A stretch of 64,000 nucleotides of DNA. It comes from Roseiarcus sp963770035 (GTDB lineage: Bacteria; Pseudomonadota; Alphaproteobacteria; Rhizobiales; Beijerinckiaceae). The notes under the pieces were generated by a model that was not told the DNA's origin, ran no database searches, and was given only the letters and a program-made list of their open reading frames with translations. The stretch spans positions 62,001-126,000 of the forward strand of contig CAVYON010000071.1 of NCBI GenBank assembly GCA_963770035.1, in the 5' to 3' direction. The translations under genes and the position numbers were made by a program. Numbering within the stretch: position 1 is the first letter of the stretch; every line of letters begins with the position of its first letter. Positions 27,084 through 36,845 of this stretch are shown here, piece by piece.

Positions 27084-27563
27084 TCAGTCGCCGGGGTCTT
27101 TCGTCTCGGCCCGGTAGCGGAAGTCGCAATGGCTCGCCCCGCCCATGATGGTCTGCGTTCGCGTTAATTTGATACGCGCATCATAGCCCTCACAAAAGGC
27201 GCCGTCGCGGTCGCAAGACAGAATGTCCCCGAGGCCGCCGAGGCCCATGGCGCGATAGGTCTCGGCGTAGCGGCAGCGGGTGACGTTGAAATCGAAGGCG
27301 CCGGGCTCGTCGCGCTCGATCTCGACGGTCAGGGCGTCGTCCTGCGTCCACAGCGGGAAGATGGACTTGAAGCTTTCGAGGCTGGCGCCGCCGGGCGCGC
27401 GCGCCGCGAGCTCGGCTGCTGAGGCGATCGCGGCGCGGCGGATGGCGGCCTTCAGGATCGCCCGGGCCTGCGTTTCGCCGATCGCCTTGCGCATCTCGTC
27501 GTAGATCGGCGCGATGATCTCCGCCTCGATCCTGCGGCGGGCGAGGATGCCGAGGTCGGTCAT
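27084..27563 (-). CDS. L-2-amino-thiazoline-4-carboxylic acid hydrolase-like protein
   Basis: The 159-residue protein has the ATC-hydrolase fold. ATG 27563 gives MTDLGILARRRIEAEIIAPI. The C-terminal half has DFNVTRCRYAETYRAMGL, LSCDRDGAFCEGYD and GASHCDFRY, where conserved Cys residues are typical of this family. Named members open the thiazoline ring on the route to L-cysteine, but many relatives have no tested activity, so the substrate here is uncertain. The SIMPL gene starts about 45 bp downstream on the same strand. Confidence 0.85.
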   Translation of the reverse strand: MTDLGILARRRIEAEIIAPIYDEMRKAIGETQARAILKAAIRRAAIASAAELAARAPGGASLESFKSIFPLWTQDDALTVEIERDEPGAFDFNVTRCRYAETYRAMGLGGLGDILSCDRDGAFCEGYDARIKLTRTQTIMGGASHCDFRYRAETKDPGD

Positions 27564-28265
27564 GGGGCGGGGGTCCTCCGGCCTGGGCGCCGGGCGAGGC
27601 GCGGTTTTTGCAGCCGATCGCACGATTTCAAGGGGTTAGGCTCCGATTTGTGATTCGCATAGGGGGTTGAAGGGGTAGTTTGCCACATTTTCGCCATGAT
27701 CGGCTCGCCGTGTTGAAGTAGCAGATCAAATGATTTCAGTATGTTAGGCAAAAGTTCGAAGGCTCTGCACGAAGTGCACTCACATTTTGCGGTTACAATT
27801 GCGGCTCAGGTTGGGTGCACCGGGGAGGCTTGCACGCCCATGACCGCCGACGGACGGGACCCGGGGCGGGGACAGGGGCGAGGCGGGTCGGCATGGCTGG
27901 GCTCTGGGGTCGACGGAGCCGCTTTCGGAAATATAGAAGCATGGCGGCGGGCCATTGGCAAGAGATTGTTCGGGTTCGGAAACCCGGCCGGCGCCGCCGG
28001 TGACATCGTCATCGCGAGCCCCGAAGGGGCGTGGCGATCCAGGCGAGCGTCGGGCGCATGACGTTCCCCTGGATCGCCACCCCCCGGACGGGGCTCCAGA
28101 CGGGGCTCCGGGGGTCATTCGCGATGACGGCGAAGATAAGGCGCCGCACCGGTCCAAACTTGAACCGCCTTGGAAGTTGCGCGGGTTTTGAAAACCCGCC
28201 CGACGCGCCCGTCATTGCACGCGCCCAAAACGCTTGTAGAGTGGCCGGGGCAGGCGGCGCTCCTC
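27564..28265. other. Intergenic region with repeats, no supported gene
   Basis: No supported coding frame. It contains the second copy of the dispersed repeat (28005-28125) and a palindrome GCGGGTTTTGAAAACCCGC at 28181-28199, 67 bp before the TIR gene. The palindrome could be a regulatory site, but there is nothing to show it acts as one. Confidence 0.55.
28005..28125. repeat. Dispersed intergenic repeat, copy 2
   Basis: It contains ATCGTCATCGCGAGCCCCGA, GGCGATCCAGGCGAGCGTCG, CCCCTGGATCGCCACC and TTCGCGATGACGG. The GGCGATCCAG/CTGGATCGCC core and its spacing match the copy at 12612-12705. Confidence 0.75.
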
Positions 28266-31200
28266 ATGGTCGGCGAACCACAGCCAAGGACCTTCATGTC
28301 CTATTCGCGCAAAGACGGCGCAGAATACGCCGCTTGGCTGCGCGCGTGGCTCCAGGCGCGCCATCTCTCAGTCTGGCAGGACATCGTCGCGCTCGAGGGC
28401 GGGCGGGACTGGTGGAGCCAGATCGAGGACGCGCTGAAATCCAGGGCGCTGCAGCACTTTGTTATGGTGCTAACGCCGGCCGCGCTGGCGAGCCCGGTTG
28501 TGCGTCGGGAAATCCGGCTGGCGCGGCAGGAGGGCAAGACCGTTTGCCCGGTCAGGGGGCCGGGGCTCGAAAACCTCGGCGCTCTGCCGCGCTGGATCGG
28601 ACAGGTCTACGACCTCGCCCTCGCGGAGCATCAGACGACGCTGATCCGCGTGCTTCGGGACATGAGCCGTCAGAAGCGCGTGCCGATGATGGCGCCGGAG
28701 CCGCCTGAGGATTTCGTCCCGCGCCCGCGGGAGTTTGAGGCGCTGAAGACCCAGCTTCTCGACGCCAAGGGCGATGCGGTCGCAGCCATCACCGCGGCGC
28801 TGCGCGGCGCGGGCGGCTACGGCAAGACGACGCTCGCCAAGGCGCTCGCCCACGACCCCGACATTCAGGACGCCTATTTCGACGGCATTCTGTGGGCGGA
28901 ACTCGGCGAGAAGCCGGAGCGGCTGCTCGCGACCCTTTCCGACCTGATCGTGCTCCTGACCGGCGAGCGGCCGGGGCTGGATACGATCCAGGCCGCGGCG
29001 TCGAAGCTCGGCGAGGCGCTCGGCGACCGCCGCATTCTGTTGGTCGTCGATGACGCCTGGCGAGAGCAGGACCTGAGGCCCTTCCTGCAGGGCGGTCCGA
29101 ACTGCGTTCGGCTCGTGACGACACGGATCGACAGCGTCCTGCCGCAAACGGCGTTGCGCCAGCCGGTCGACGCCATGCAGGCGGGCGAGGCGTTAAGCCT
29201 TATCTCGGCCGGCTTGCCGGCGGATCAGGTTGCCGGCGAACGCCCAAATCTGGCAAGGCTCGCCGCGCGGCTCGGCGAATGGGCGCAGCTTTTGAAGATC
29301 GTCAACGGCTTCCTGCGCGACAAGGTCGTCAAGGCGAATGAGGCGCTGTCCGTCACCATCGTCGGCGCGAACCGGCGCCTCGATGCCAAGGGCCTTGTCG
29401 TCTTCGATGCGCGCAACGAGACCGACCGCGCCAAGGCGGTCGCCCGCACGATCGGCGTCAGCCTCGACCTCCTGTCCGAGGCGGAGCGTGCGCGTTTCGG
29501 CGAACTCGGCGTCTTTCCCGAGGACGCGGAGATCCCCGTCGGCATCGCCGCGCGCTTCTGGGCGGCGACCGGCGGACTCGAGGACTTCGAAACCGAAGAC
29601 CTGTTGAGCCGGCTGTTCGATCTCTCGCTTCTGCTGAATCTCGACCTTGGGCAGCGCTTTGTCCGTCTGCACGACACGACCCGTCAGTTCCTGCGGGATC
29701 GGGCGGGGAAAGACGGACTGGTTGCTCAGCACAAACAGCTTGTCGCGGCGCTCGACGGCGTGGCGAGCGAAGACGCCGACGCGCGGGCTCGGCGCTACTA
29801 TTACCTCAATCTCCCGCATCATCTTGCAGAGGCTCAGGAGCGCGCGCGGCTCGACGCGCTGCTGCTCGATCCGGGCTGGCTCAAGGCGAAGCTAGAGGCG
29901 ACCGCGAATCCTCAGGCGCTGGTCGCGGACTATCAGCGCCACGGAGTCGGCGAGGCGCAGAGACTCATCGGCAGGGGGTTGCAATTGATCAGCGCCATTT
30001 GCGGTCGGGACGGGCGTCAGTTGCTGCCGCAATTGATCGGGCGTTTGGCCGGTTGCGAACCCGCGGCGGTTTCGAGCTTTCTCGAACGCGCACGCCGAGT
30101 CGTCCGACGCCCGGCGATCATTCCCCTGGGGCCGAGTCTGACGGCGTCCGGCGCGGAGGCCGCGCGCCTAGAGGGACACGACGATCTTGTTGGCGCTCTC
30201 TGCGTGTTGGCGGACGGGCGGCTCGCTTCGGGCTCGGACGACAACACGATCCGATTGTGGGACGTCACGGCCGGAGCCGAGACTGCCCTTATTGAAGTAC
30301 AGACCGAGGTCAATGACCTGTGCCTACTGTCGGACGAGCGACTCGCTTCTTCTAATTACTTTGATGGCACGATCCGACTGTGGGACGTGACGGCCCGCGC
30401 CGAGAGCGCGCGCCTTGAGGGGCAAACCGAGGGGATCTACGCTCTTTGCCTGCTGCGGGACGGGCGGCTTGCATCTTCGGGTTCTTCCGACGGTACAATT
30501 CGGCTATGGGACGTGACGACTGGCGTCGAGACCGCTCGAACTCGAGGGACACTCCAGCTACGTAAACGCCCTTTGCCAACTGGCGGACGGCCGACTTGCC
30601 TCAGGGTCCTCGGATGATACGATCAGGCTGTGGGACGTGACGAGCGGAGCGCAGACGGCCCGCATCGAGGCGCAAAGCGACATCTGGGCCCTATGCGTGC
30701 TGCGCAATGGGCGGCTTGCCTCAGGATCTGGGGACAATGCAATCCGGCTGTGGGACGTGAGTTCCGGTATGGAGGCCGCCTGCCTTGAAGGGCATACCGA
30801 GTCTGTCAAAGCTCTTTGTCCGCTGCCTGATGGAAGGCTCGCCTCGGGCTCTTATGACGACACAATCCGGGTGTGGGACTTGACGACCGGCGCCGAGACC
30901 GCGCGCCTCGAAGGGCACCTAGACTACGTCTTCTCTCTGTGCTTACTGCCAGACGGACGACTCGCCTCGAGCTCTCGTGACTTGTCGATTCGACTGTGGG
31001 ACGTCGAGTCCGGAGCCGATACCGCCCGCCTCCAGGGCGACACAGACGTTACGACCGCTTTGTGCCTTCTGCCAGGCGAGCGGCTCGCTTCGGGTTCCGA
31101 AGACGGAGCGATTTGGCTGCGAGATTTGGCGACCGGCGCCGAAATCGCACGCCTCGGGCGGCATGGCCGCAGCATCAGCGCTCTTTGCCTGCTGGCGGAC

Positions 31201-31755
31201 GGGCGGCTCGCATCGGGCTCACTTGACTCCAACACGATCCAGCTGTGGGACGTCGCGACTGGGGCCGAGACTGCTCACTTCGAAAGTCAGGAGTACGACT
31301 CCTTCACTGCCCTAAGCTTGCTGCCTGACGGCCGGGTCGCCTCCGGTACTTACCGCGGAACGATACAACTATGGGATGTAGCGACAGGCGCCGAGACCGC
31401 GCGGTATCAGGGGGCCGGCGGTAAAATCGAGGCTCTTTGGTTACTTCCAGACGGGCGGCTCGTCTCGTGCGGCTGGAACGACACCATCCAACTGTGGGAC
31501 GTCACGGCCGGCGTCGGGATCATCGACCTCAAGGGGCACACCGCCTTTGTCGAGGGTCTTTGCGTGTTGCCGAATGGTCGGCTCGTTTCGGGCTCTTTGG
31601 ACCGTACGGTTCGGCTCTGGGATCTGGCCGCCGCCGAGGAACTTGCTCGTCTTGAACTGGACGGCCCCGTTCGAGCAATTGTCGCAATCGGACCCAATCG
31701 CCTCGTCGCCGGCGATGAGCGCGGGCTGCTGCATTGGTTGGAGGTCGTGGACTGA
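28266..31755 (+). CDS. TIR / NB-ARC / WD40 STAND protein, frame broken once
   Basis: A multidomain NLR-like protein, likely immune. From ATG 28266, residues 8-110 are a TIR domain (TFMSYSRKDGAEYAA; ALEGG with candidate NADase Glu44). Residues ~165-480 are an NB-ARC ATPase (P-loop GAGGYGKTT ~181, Walker B LLVVDDAW, sensor LVTTRIDS, LHD in place of MHD). A helical linker follows. From ~630 there are 13 WD40 units of about 41 residues with strongly similar cores (DGRLASGS, TIRLWDVT, GAETARLEGH). An extra A at 30539-30540 splits the frame after unit 3; with it removed, the protein is about 1,162 residues. As written, the 3' half (30637-31755) would need its own start. The domain order suggests that WD40 sensing triggers oligomerisation and TIR NAD+ cleavage; this is inference from related systems. 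Confidence 0.9.
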
Positions 31756-31927
31756 TGGTGAGCGCGACCGCCGGCGCGGCGCGGTCGGCGACCGCGCCCT
31801 ACAACGCGGCGCGGCCCGCGCCCTTTCTGCGGCGACCGGCCCCATTGCCAAAGCCCGAGAGTTGGGCATAGTTCATATCGTATGAGGAACGGCGCTCGTC
31901 GCCGGATTTCCGGCGGGAGGAGCACTT

Positions 31928-32701
31928 ATGGCGCCCCCGGCTGCTGACTTTGCGTCCATTGTCCGTCTGGAGGGCGTCCAGAAGGTTTTCGGCGCCGTGC
32001 ACGCGCTGCGCGACATCAATATCGCCATAGGACGGAATGAGATCGTCGGCCTGATCGGCGACAACGGCGCGGGCAAGTCGACCCTGATCAAGGTGATGAC
32101 TGGCGTCCTTGCCCCGACTGCCGGAAAGATCCTCATTCGCGACCGCGAGATCCAGCCGAGCGAGTATTCGGTGCGCATGGCGCACGACCTCTCGATCGAG
32201 ACCGTCTATCAGGACAAGTCGCTGGCGGAGAAGCAACCTCTCTGGCGCAATTTCTTCGTCGGCCGGCAGATCACGAACCGCTTCGGCTTCATCGACGTCA
32301 AGCGGGAGAAGGAGGTCGCCCGGCAGATCCTCATCGACGTGATCGGCTTCCGCGGCGTCGGCATCACCGTCGATTCGACCGTCGGCAAGCTCTCGGGCGG
32401 CGAGCGCCAGGGCATCGCGATCGGCCGGGCGATGCACTACAACGCCGACCTCATCGTGCTCGACGAGCCGACCGCCGCGCTCGGCGTCGCCGAAGTGCGA
32501 AAAGTCACCGACTTCGTGCGCAAGATCAAACAGTCCGGGCGCGCCTGCATCTATATCGAACACAATCTGGCGCATGTGCACGAGGTGGCGGACCGCCTGG
32601 TCGTGCTGGATCGGGGGCGGATCGTGTCCCAAATCGATCCGAAGGACATGACGGTGGCGGAGCTGACCGAGTACCTGATCGACCTTCAGCACAAAAATTA
32701 G
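31928..32701 (+). CDS. CUT2-type ABC importer, ATP-binding protein (system 1)
   Basis: The 257-residue ATPase of a carbohydrate-type importer is a single nucleotide-binding domain rather than the RbsA double form, as in FrcA-like systems. The Walker A is GDNGAGKST, the signature LSGGERQGIAIG and the Walker B LIVLDEPTAA; the H-loop is IEHNLAHV. It sits in the cytoplasm on the permease encoded 15 bp downstream. Gene order ATPase-permease-binding protein on one strand, with 45 bp or less between genes, indicates an operon. The substrate is unknown. Confidence 0.93.
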   Translation: MAPPAADFASIVRLEGVQKVFGAVHALRDINIAIGRNEIVGLIGDNGAGKSTLIKVMTGVLAPTAGKILIRDREIQPSEYSVRMAHDLSIETVYQDKSLAEKQPLWRNFFVGRQITNRFGFIDVKREKEVARQILIDVIGFRGVGITVDSTVGKLSGGERQGIAIGRAMHYNADLIVLDEPTAALGVAEVRKVTDFVRKIKQSGRACIYIEHNLAHVHEVADRLVVLDRGRIVSQIDPKDMTVAELTEYLIDLQHKN

Positions 32702-32715
32702 CGGGCGAATTCGGC

Positions 32716-33771
32716 ATGGCTCAGGGTGCAGGCGGGTCGTTCATCCAGCGTGTCGAGGCGCTGCCCATTATCATCGTCTACGTGCTGTTGCTGGTGCTAT
32801 TCATGTATCGGGCGCCGGAAGTCTTCCTAGCCCCCTATATATACACGACGTTCCTCTCCACCCTGCCGCCGCTGATTCTGCTCGCTGCAGGGCTGACCTT
32901 CGTGATCGGGGCGGGCGAGATCGACCTCTGCTTCCCCTCGATCATCGCCTTTTCCGGCTTCGTCTTTGCCGTCCTGTTCAAGGAATATGATCTCGGCTGG
33001 CTTGCCGTGATCGCCGGCCTCGCGTCGGGAATCCTGGTCGGTTTCGTCAACGGCGTGATCATCGCCAAGGTCGGCATCCCCTCGTTCATGACGACGCTCG
33101 GAACCCAGTTCTTCTGGGCGGGCATGGCGACGGTGCTGTCCGGCGGGAAATCCTACGCGCTTAGGGGCGCCGAGCAGAGCTCGGTCTGGCAAGGGATCGT
33201 CGGACGTCCCTTCGCTTCGATGACCGGGTCCTGGCTGGCGGAGGTCTCGATCCAGGCGTTGTGGACGGCGCTCATCGTCGGCTTTCTCTGGCTCATCCTC
33301 ACCCGCCACCGCTTCGGCGAGCACACGCTATTCATCGGCGATTCCAACGACGTCTCGCGGGTTGTGGGCATCGACGTCGACCGCGAGAAGATCAAGATCT
33401 TCACCCTGATGGGGTTTCTCGCCGCCTGCGCCGCCATCATGCTGACGCTCGAGAACAAGAACTTCTTCGGCAACCAGGGCCAGGGCTACCTGCTCACCGC
33501 CATCGCCTCGGTGCTGATCGGCGGCACCTCGATCTTCGGCGGACGCGCGACCCTTATCGGCACGGTGTTCGGCTGCCTGATCATCGGCATGGTCGAGGCC
33601 GGCCTCGTCGCCGCGGGCCTCACCGGCGCCTGGGTCAGGACGGTGCAGGGGCTGATCTTTCTCATCGCCATCATCTTCTACTTGTACGTGGACGAGCCAC
33701 AGCGCCGGCAGGCGTTTCTGGCCCGGCTGGGGTCGTTCAGAAGGTTCGGGAGCGCCCGCGCTGCCGAGTAA
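32716..33771 (+). CDS. CUT2-type ABC importer, permease (system 1)
   Basis: The 351-residue inner-membrane permease belongs to the BPD_transp_2 (RbsC-like) family with about ten hydrophobic segments. Typical marks are LTFVIGAGEIDLCFPSIIAF near the start, IAKVGIPSFMTTLGT in the middle and LLTAIASVLIGGTSIFGGRA towards the end. It is the channel of importer system 1 and shares its plan with the minus-strand permease at 36846-37871. Confidence 0.93.
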   Translation: MAQGAGGSFIQRVEALPIIIVYVLLLVLFMYRAPEVFLAPYIYTTFLSTLPPLILLAAGLTFVIGAGEIDLCFPSIIAFSGFVFAVLFKEYDLGWLAVIAGLASGILVGFVNGVIIAKVGIPSFMTTLGTQFFWAGMATVLSGGKSYALRGAEQSSVWQGIVGRPFASMTGSWLAEVSIQALWTALIVGFLWLILTRHRFGEHTLFIGDSNDVSRVVGIDVDREKIKIFTLMGFLAACAAIMLTLENKNFFGNQGQGYLLTAIASVLIGGTSIFGGRATLIGTVFGCLIIGMVEAGLVAAGLTGAWVRTVQGLIFLIAIIFYLYVDEPQRRQAFLARLGSFRRFGSARAAE

Positions 33772-33816
33772 AACGGGCCGTCGTGGCAGGCGGACCCGAG
33801 ATAGGGAGAAGCGAAA

Positions 33817-34803
33817 ATGCGATCACACAACCTGATTTTGGTCGGCGTCGCCGCAGCGGCGGTCGCCGCGCTTGCGGCTCCGGCCTCGGCCGATCCGATC
33901 GGCAAGGGCCTGGTCATGTACATGCAGATGGGCGGCAACCCCGGCGACGGCGCGACGCTTGCCCGTCAGACCGGGGCGAAGGAGGCCGCCGAGGCGCTTG
34001 GCGTGGAGCTCAAGTCCCAGTTCTCCGCCTGGGCGCCCGAAACCATGATCAACCAGTTCAAGCAAGCCTTGGCGGCGAAGCCCAACTGCATCGAGATCAT
34101 GGGGCATCCCGGCTCGACCGCGTTCCATGATCTCGTCAAACAGGCCGTCGGCGAAGGCATCGTGGTCACCGATGGCAACGCCCCGCTGACCGACCTGCAG
34201 AAGGAGTTCGGCCCCAAGGGCTTCGGCTACGCCGGCGTCGACCTCTATGCCGGCGGCGCGCTGACCGCCAACGCCATGCTGGCTGAGGGCCTGAAGGCGG
34301 GAGACCAGGCGGTGGTCTGGGGCATCTTCAGCCAGGCCGAGCGGGGCGTATCGGAAAAGGGCCTCGCCGACACGCTGGAGAAGGCCGGCCTCAAGGTCGA
34401 TCGGCTGGACATTCCCCAGGACGTCAACAGCGATCCCTCGGTCGGCATCCCGCAATTCGTCGCCTATATCCAGGCGCACCCGAACCTGAAGGCGATCGGC
34501 CTGCAACATGGCGGCGTCACCGGCGTCATGCCCGAGGCCCTGAAGAAGGCGGGCAAGAAGCCGGGCGAGATCATCGTCGGCGGCATCGACCTCGCGCCGG
34601 CGACGATCGACGGGCTGAAGTCCGGCTATATCAGCGCCACGCTCGATCAGCTGCTCTACATGCAGGGCTTCATGCCGGTCGTGCAGTGCGTGATGAGCGC
34701 CAAGTACAAGATGCCGGGCCTGTCGCTCAACACCGGCGCAGGCACCGTCACGCCGAAGACGATCGACGTGCTGACCAAGCTGATCGACGCGGGCATCCGC
34801 TGA
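33817..34803 (+). CDS. Periplasmic sugar-binding-type protein (system 1)
   Basis: The 328-residue protein has a signal peptide (residues 1-23, cleavage near PASAD). A two-lobed periplasmic-binding domain of the ribose-binding type follows (KQALAAKPNCIEIMGHPGST in lobe 1; GGIDLAPATIDGL near the hinge and IGLQHGGVTGVMP in lobe 2). It delivers substrate to the adjacent importer. The IEIMGHPG motif parallels IAFMGHPGD in the second system's binding protein at 38740-39753, so the two importers are paralogous and may take related substrates. An intrinsic terminator follows. Confidence 0.93.
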   Translation: MRSHNLILVGVAAAAVAALAAPASADPIGKGLVMYMQMGGNPGDGATLARQTGAKEAAEALGVELKSQFSAWAPETMINQFKQALAAKPNCIEIMGHPGSTAFHDLVKQAVGEGIVVTDGNAPLTDLQKEFGPKGFGYAGVDLYAGGALTANAMLAEGLKAGDQAVVWGIFSQAERGVSEKGLADTLEKAGLKVDRLDIPQDVNSDPSVGIPQFVAYIQAHPNLKAIGLQHGGVTGVMPEALKKAGKKPGEIIVGGIDLAPATIDGLKSGYISATLDQLLYMQGFMPVVQCVMSAKYKMPGLSLNTGAGTVTPKTIDVLTKLIDAGIR

Positions 34804-34824
34804 GCGTTGCTTTCCATCCGGAAC

Positions 34825-34853
34825 GAGCGCCGGCCGTCTCGCCGGCGCTCTTT
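34825..34853 (+). terminator. Terminator of importer operon 1
   Basis: GAGCGCCGGC and GCCGGCGCTC form a perfect 10-bp stem with a CGTCTC loop, followed by TTTC. Confidence 0.9.
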
Positions 34854-35023
34854 CGTCAGTCGGGGTCCGCCAGAAGCCGGAAGCCGAGCGCCTCAAAGGG
34901 AGCCAGGCGGCTGCCCCGCTCAGAAAGGCCGCCTTTCGATCCGGAAGCGGTCGTCCGCTGTGCCGGACTTCTGACCGCCCTTAAGCGAAGTCGATATGGA
35001 ATGGTCTGCGGGCGGTCTCGCCT

Positions 35024-35164
35024 ATGCTGGTTGGCGGGCGCCGCCCGATCGAAATCCTTGATCTGTTCCAGGCTCCGGACTGGAAGATCCACTACCAAAA
35101 TGTCGTTACATCCTTCGGCATCCCATGCGAGATCGGCGTCGCACGGAAAGTCGGCGCCTCATAA
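35024..35164 (+). CDS. Possible small protein, unrecognised
   Basis: A 46-codon frame from ATG 35024 to TAA 35164 reads MLVGGRRPIEILDLFQAPDW and QNVVTSFGIPCEIG, which has natural protein composition. No ribosome site is obvious and no family is recognised. It may be a remnant: the frame is open upstream to 34985 without an ATG. Nothing else supports a gene in 34860-35190. Confidence 0.3.
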   Translation: MLVGGRRPIEILDLFQAPDWKIHYQNVVTSFGIPCEIGVARKVGAS

Positions 35165-35198
35165 CTGGTGCGGGCGCCGCGGTCCCCCATGGCTTGGG

Positions 35199-35965
35199 TC
35201 AGTCGCGCAGCGCCCAACGGAAGGCACGGCGGATGACGACGCCGCCCACTGCCTCGAAACAACGCCCGTGGCTGAGAATGACGCGTTCCAGCCGCCAGGC
35301 AAGGACTTGCTCGTAGGCGCCGCGCACAGCGCGTTTGTTCGGCCAAAACGCCAAGCCAAGGTCGGGGGACAGCCCGCCCCGGGTGAGCATATGCCCACGA
35401 GCCGTGCGATCAGTCGGTAGGGCTGGCTGAGCCTTTCCAGTTCGAAATTGATGATCGTGTCGGCCACAATCAGGGTCTTCGAGGCCCGGTGAAAGAACAC
35501 GACTTCATCCAAAACGGCGCCGGGAACGATCGTCTGGTCGAGCTCGTCCCGCCAATCCGGCGGCGCCTGCGTCGTTAGATCCCGCTGGAACTCAGCGTCG
35601 ATGCGCTGAGAGCGCGCGCGTTCGCGCCCGCCCGGCGAGGCCCAGGCGATCGCTTCGGGAAATTGCCGCGCCCACTCCCCGATATGCGCGTAGTGGCCCC
35701 TGTTGGGGGGAAACGAGGTGGCGGACCCTGCCCAGCGACTGGAGGCGCTTGGCCAGCGCGGCGTCAAAGGCGATCGGCGAATGAAGGAACAGGTCGCCGC
35801 TCGCCAGTTGAACGACCGTCATCCGCGTCGTGAAAGGCGCCGGCATTTTCATTCCGAAGAGCCCCACGCCCTCGATTGGCCCATCCGCAATCCCTATCTG
35901 TGGGGCGCAAGCGGTTTGTACGAATTGATCGGCTCGTAGAGCGGGGAGGCGGCTTTGACTGCCAT
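35199..35965 (-). pseudogene. DUF4336 family protein, three frame breaks
   Basis: A second DUF4336 gene, divergent from the intact one at 36037. ATG 35965 gives the same opening as the paralogue (LYEPINSYKPLAP). A 2-base insertion near 35898-35905, one extra G in the G6 run at 35705-35710, and a 2-base AT insertion at 35388-35393 break the frame. Corrected, the protein is about 253 residues, with PAPFTTRMTVVQLASGDLFL, HYAHIGEWARQFPEAIAW, FFHRASKTLIVADTI and RVILSHGRCF. The parts align along the whole paralogue, so the gene is only broken, not truncated. Confidence 0.85.
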
Positions 35966-36036
35966 TTCTCTGCTTTATCCCGCTCTGAACGCGCGATTGG
36001 CCGGCGGCTGAAATCCACCACTACGGAGGCCTGCAG

Positions 36037-36786
36037 ATGGGCGCCTCTCTTTACGAACCAATCAACGTCTACAAATCGCTGGCGCCGGACGTCGGCGTCG
36101 TCGATGGTCCATTTGAATATTTAATCGTAGCCGGAGTCAGGCTGCCGCTTCCGTTCACGACGCGAATGACGGTGGTGCGCCTTTCAAACGGCGACCTCTT
36201 CCTCCATTCGCCAATCAAGTTCGACGAGGGACTGGCCAAGCAACTGCAAGGGTTGGGCACCGTGCGCCATCTCGTGTCGCCAAACCAATTCCACTATGCG
36301 CATATCGGGGAATGGGCGAGGGCGTTTCCCGATGCGATTTCGTGGGCGTCGCCGGGCGCACGGCAAAGGGCGCGTGCGCGCCGCGTCGATATCCACTTTA
36401 CCAGAGACCTCAGCGCCAGTGCGGCCGACGAATGGCGTGGGGAGATCGACCAACTTCTTTTCCCCGGCGGTTATTTCAAGGAGTTCGTTTTCTTTCACAG
36501 GGCGTCAAGGACTCTGATCCTGACCGACACCATTCTCAACCTGGAATTGGACAAGATTTCCGAGCCGTGGCGGACAGCCGCCAGGCTGACCGGGATGGTT
36601 CATCCCTACGGGCAAATATTCTTCGGGATGCGGCTGCCGCTGCTGTTGCAGCGGCAAAAGGCGACGGCGGCGATCGGAACGGTGCGCTCATGGCGGCCGC
36701 AGCGAATTTTGCTCAGCCATGGCCGCTATTTTGATTCAGATGCCGATGAAGTCATCCGAAGGATATTCGGAGGGCCGCCCCATTGA
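36037..36786 (+). CDS. DUF4336 family protein
   Basis: The intact 249-residue member has the opening SLYEPINVYKSLAPDVGVV, then LPFTTRMTVVRLSNGDLFLH, HYAHIGEWARAFPDA, FFHRASRTLILTDTILNLE and a C-terminal RILLSHGRYFDSD. Scattered His and Asp residues in this order resemble a metallo-beta-lactamase-like fold, but the family's activity is unknown. The start ATG 36037 follows GGAGG. It faces the broken paralogue across about 70 bp, and the pair sits exactly between two ABC importers. Confidence 0.88.
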   Translation: MGASLYEPINVYKSLAPDVGVVDGPFEYLIVAGVRLPLPFTTRMTVVRLSNGDLFLHSPIKFDEGLAKQLQGLGTVRHLVSPNQFHYAHIGEWARAFPDAISWASPGARQRARARRVDIHFTRDLSASAADEWRGEIDQLLFPGGYFKEFVFFHRASRTLILTDTILNLELDKISEPWRTAARLTGMVHPYGQIFFGMRLPLLLQRQKATAAIGTVRSWRPQRILLSHGRYFDSDADEVIRRIFGGPPH

Positions 36787-36845
36787 GGGCGATTTGTGCG
36801 CGACGAGAGGTCCGCCCGTGGCGCCGATCGCCGATCCGGGCCGCT

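Noticed and set aside
28181..28199. Palindrome GCGGGTTTTGAAAACCCGC as a TIR operator or terminator
   Set aside because: It could be either, but nothing ties it to a promoter or a known regulator; kept only as a note in the intergenic entry.
30539..30640. Programmed frameshifting in the TIR protein
   Set aside because: No slippery heptamer or downstream structure is apparent at the site; an ordinary indel fits better.
34860..35190. A real gene in the stretch after the first importer operon
   Set aside because: Only a 46-codon frame looks protein-like; no family or ribosome site, so it is listed at low confidence.
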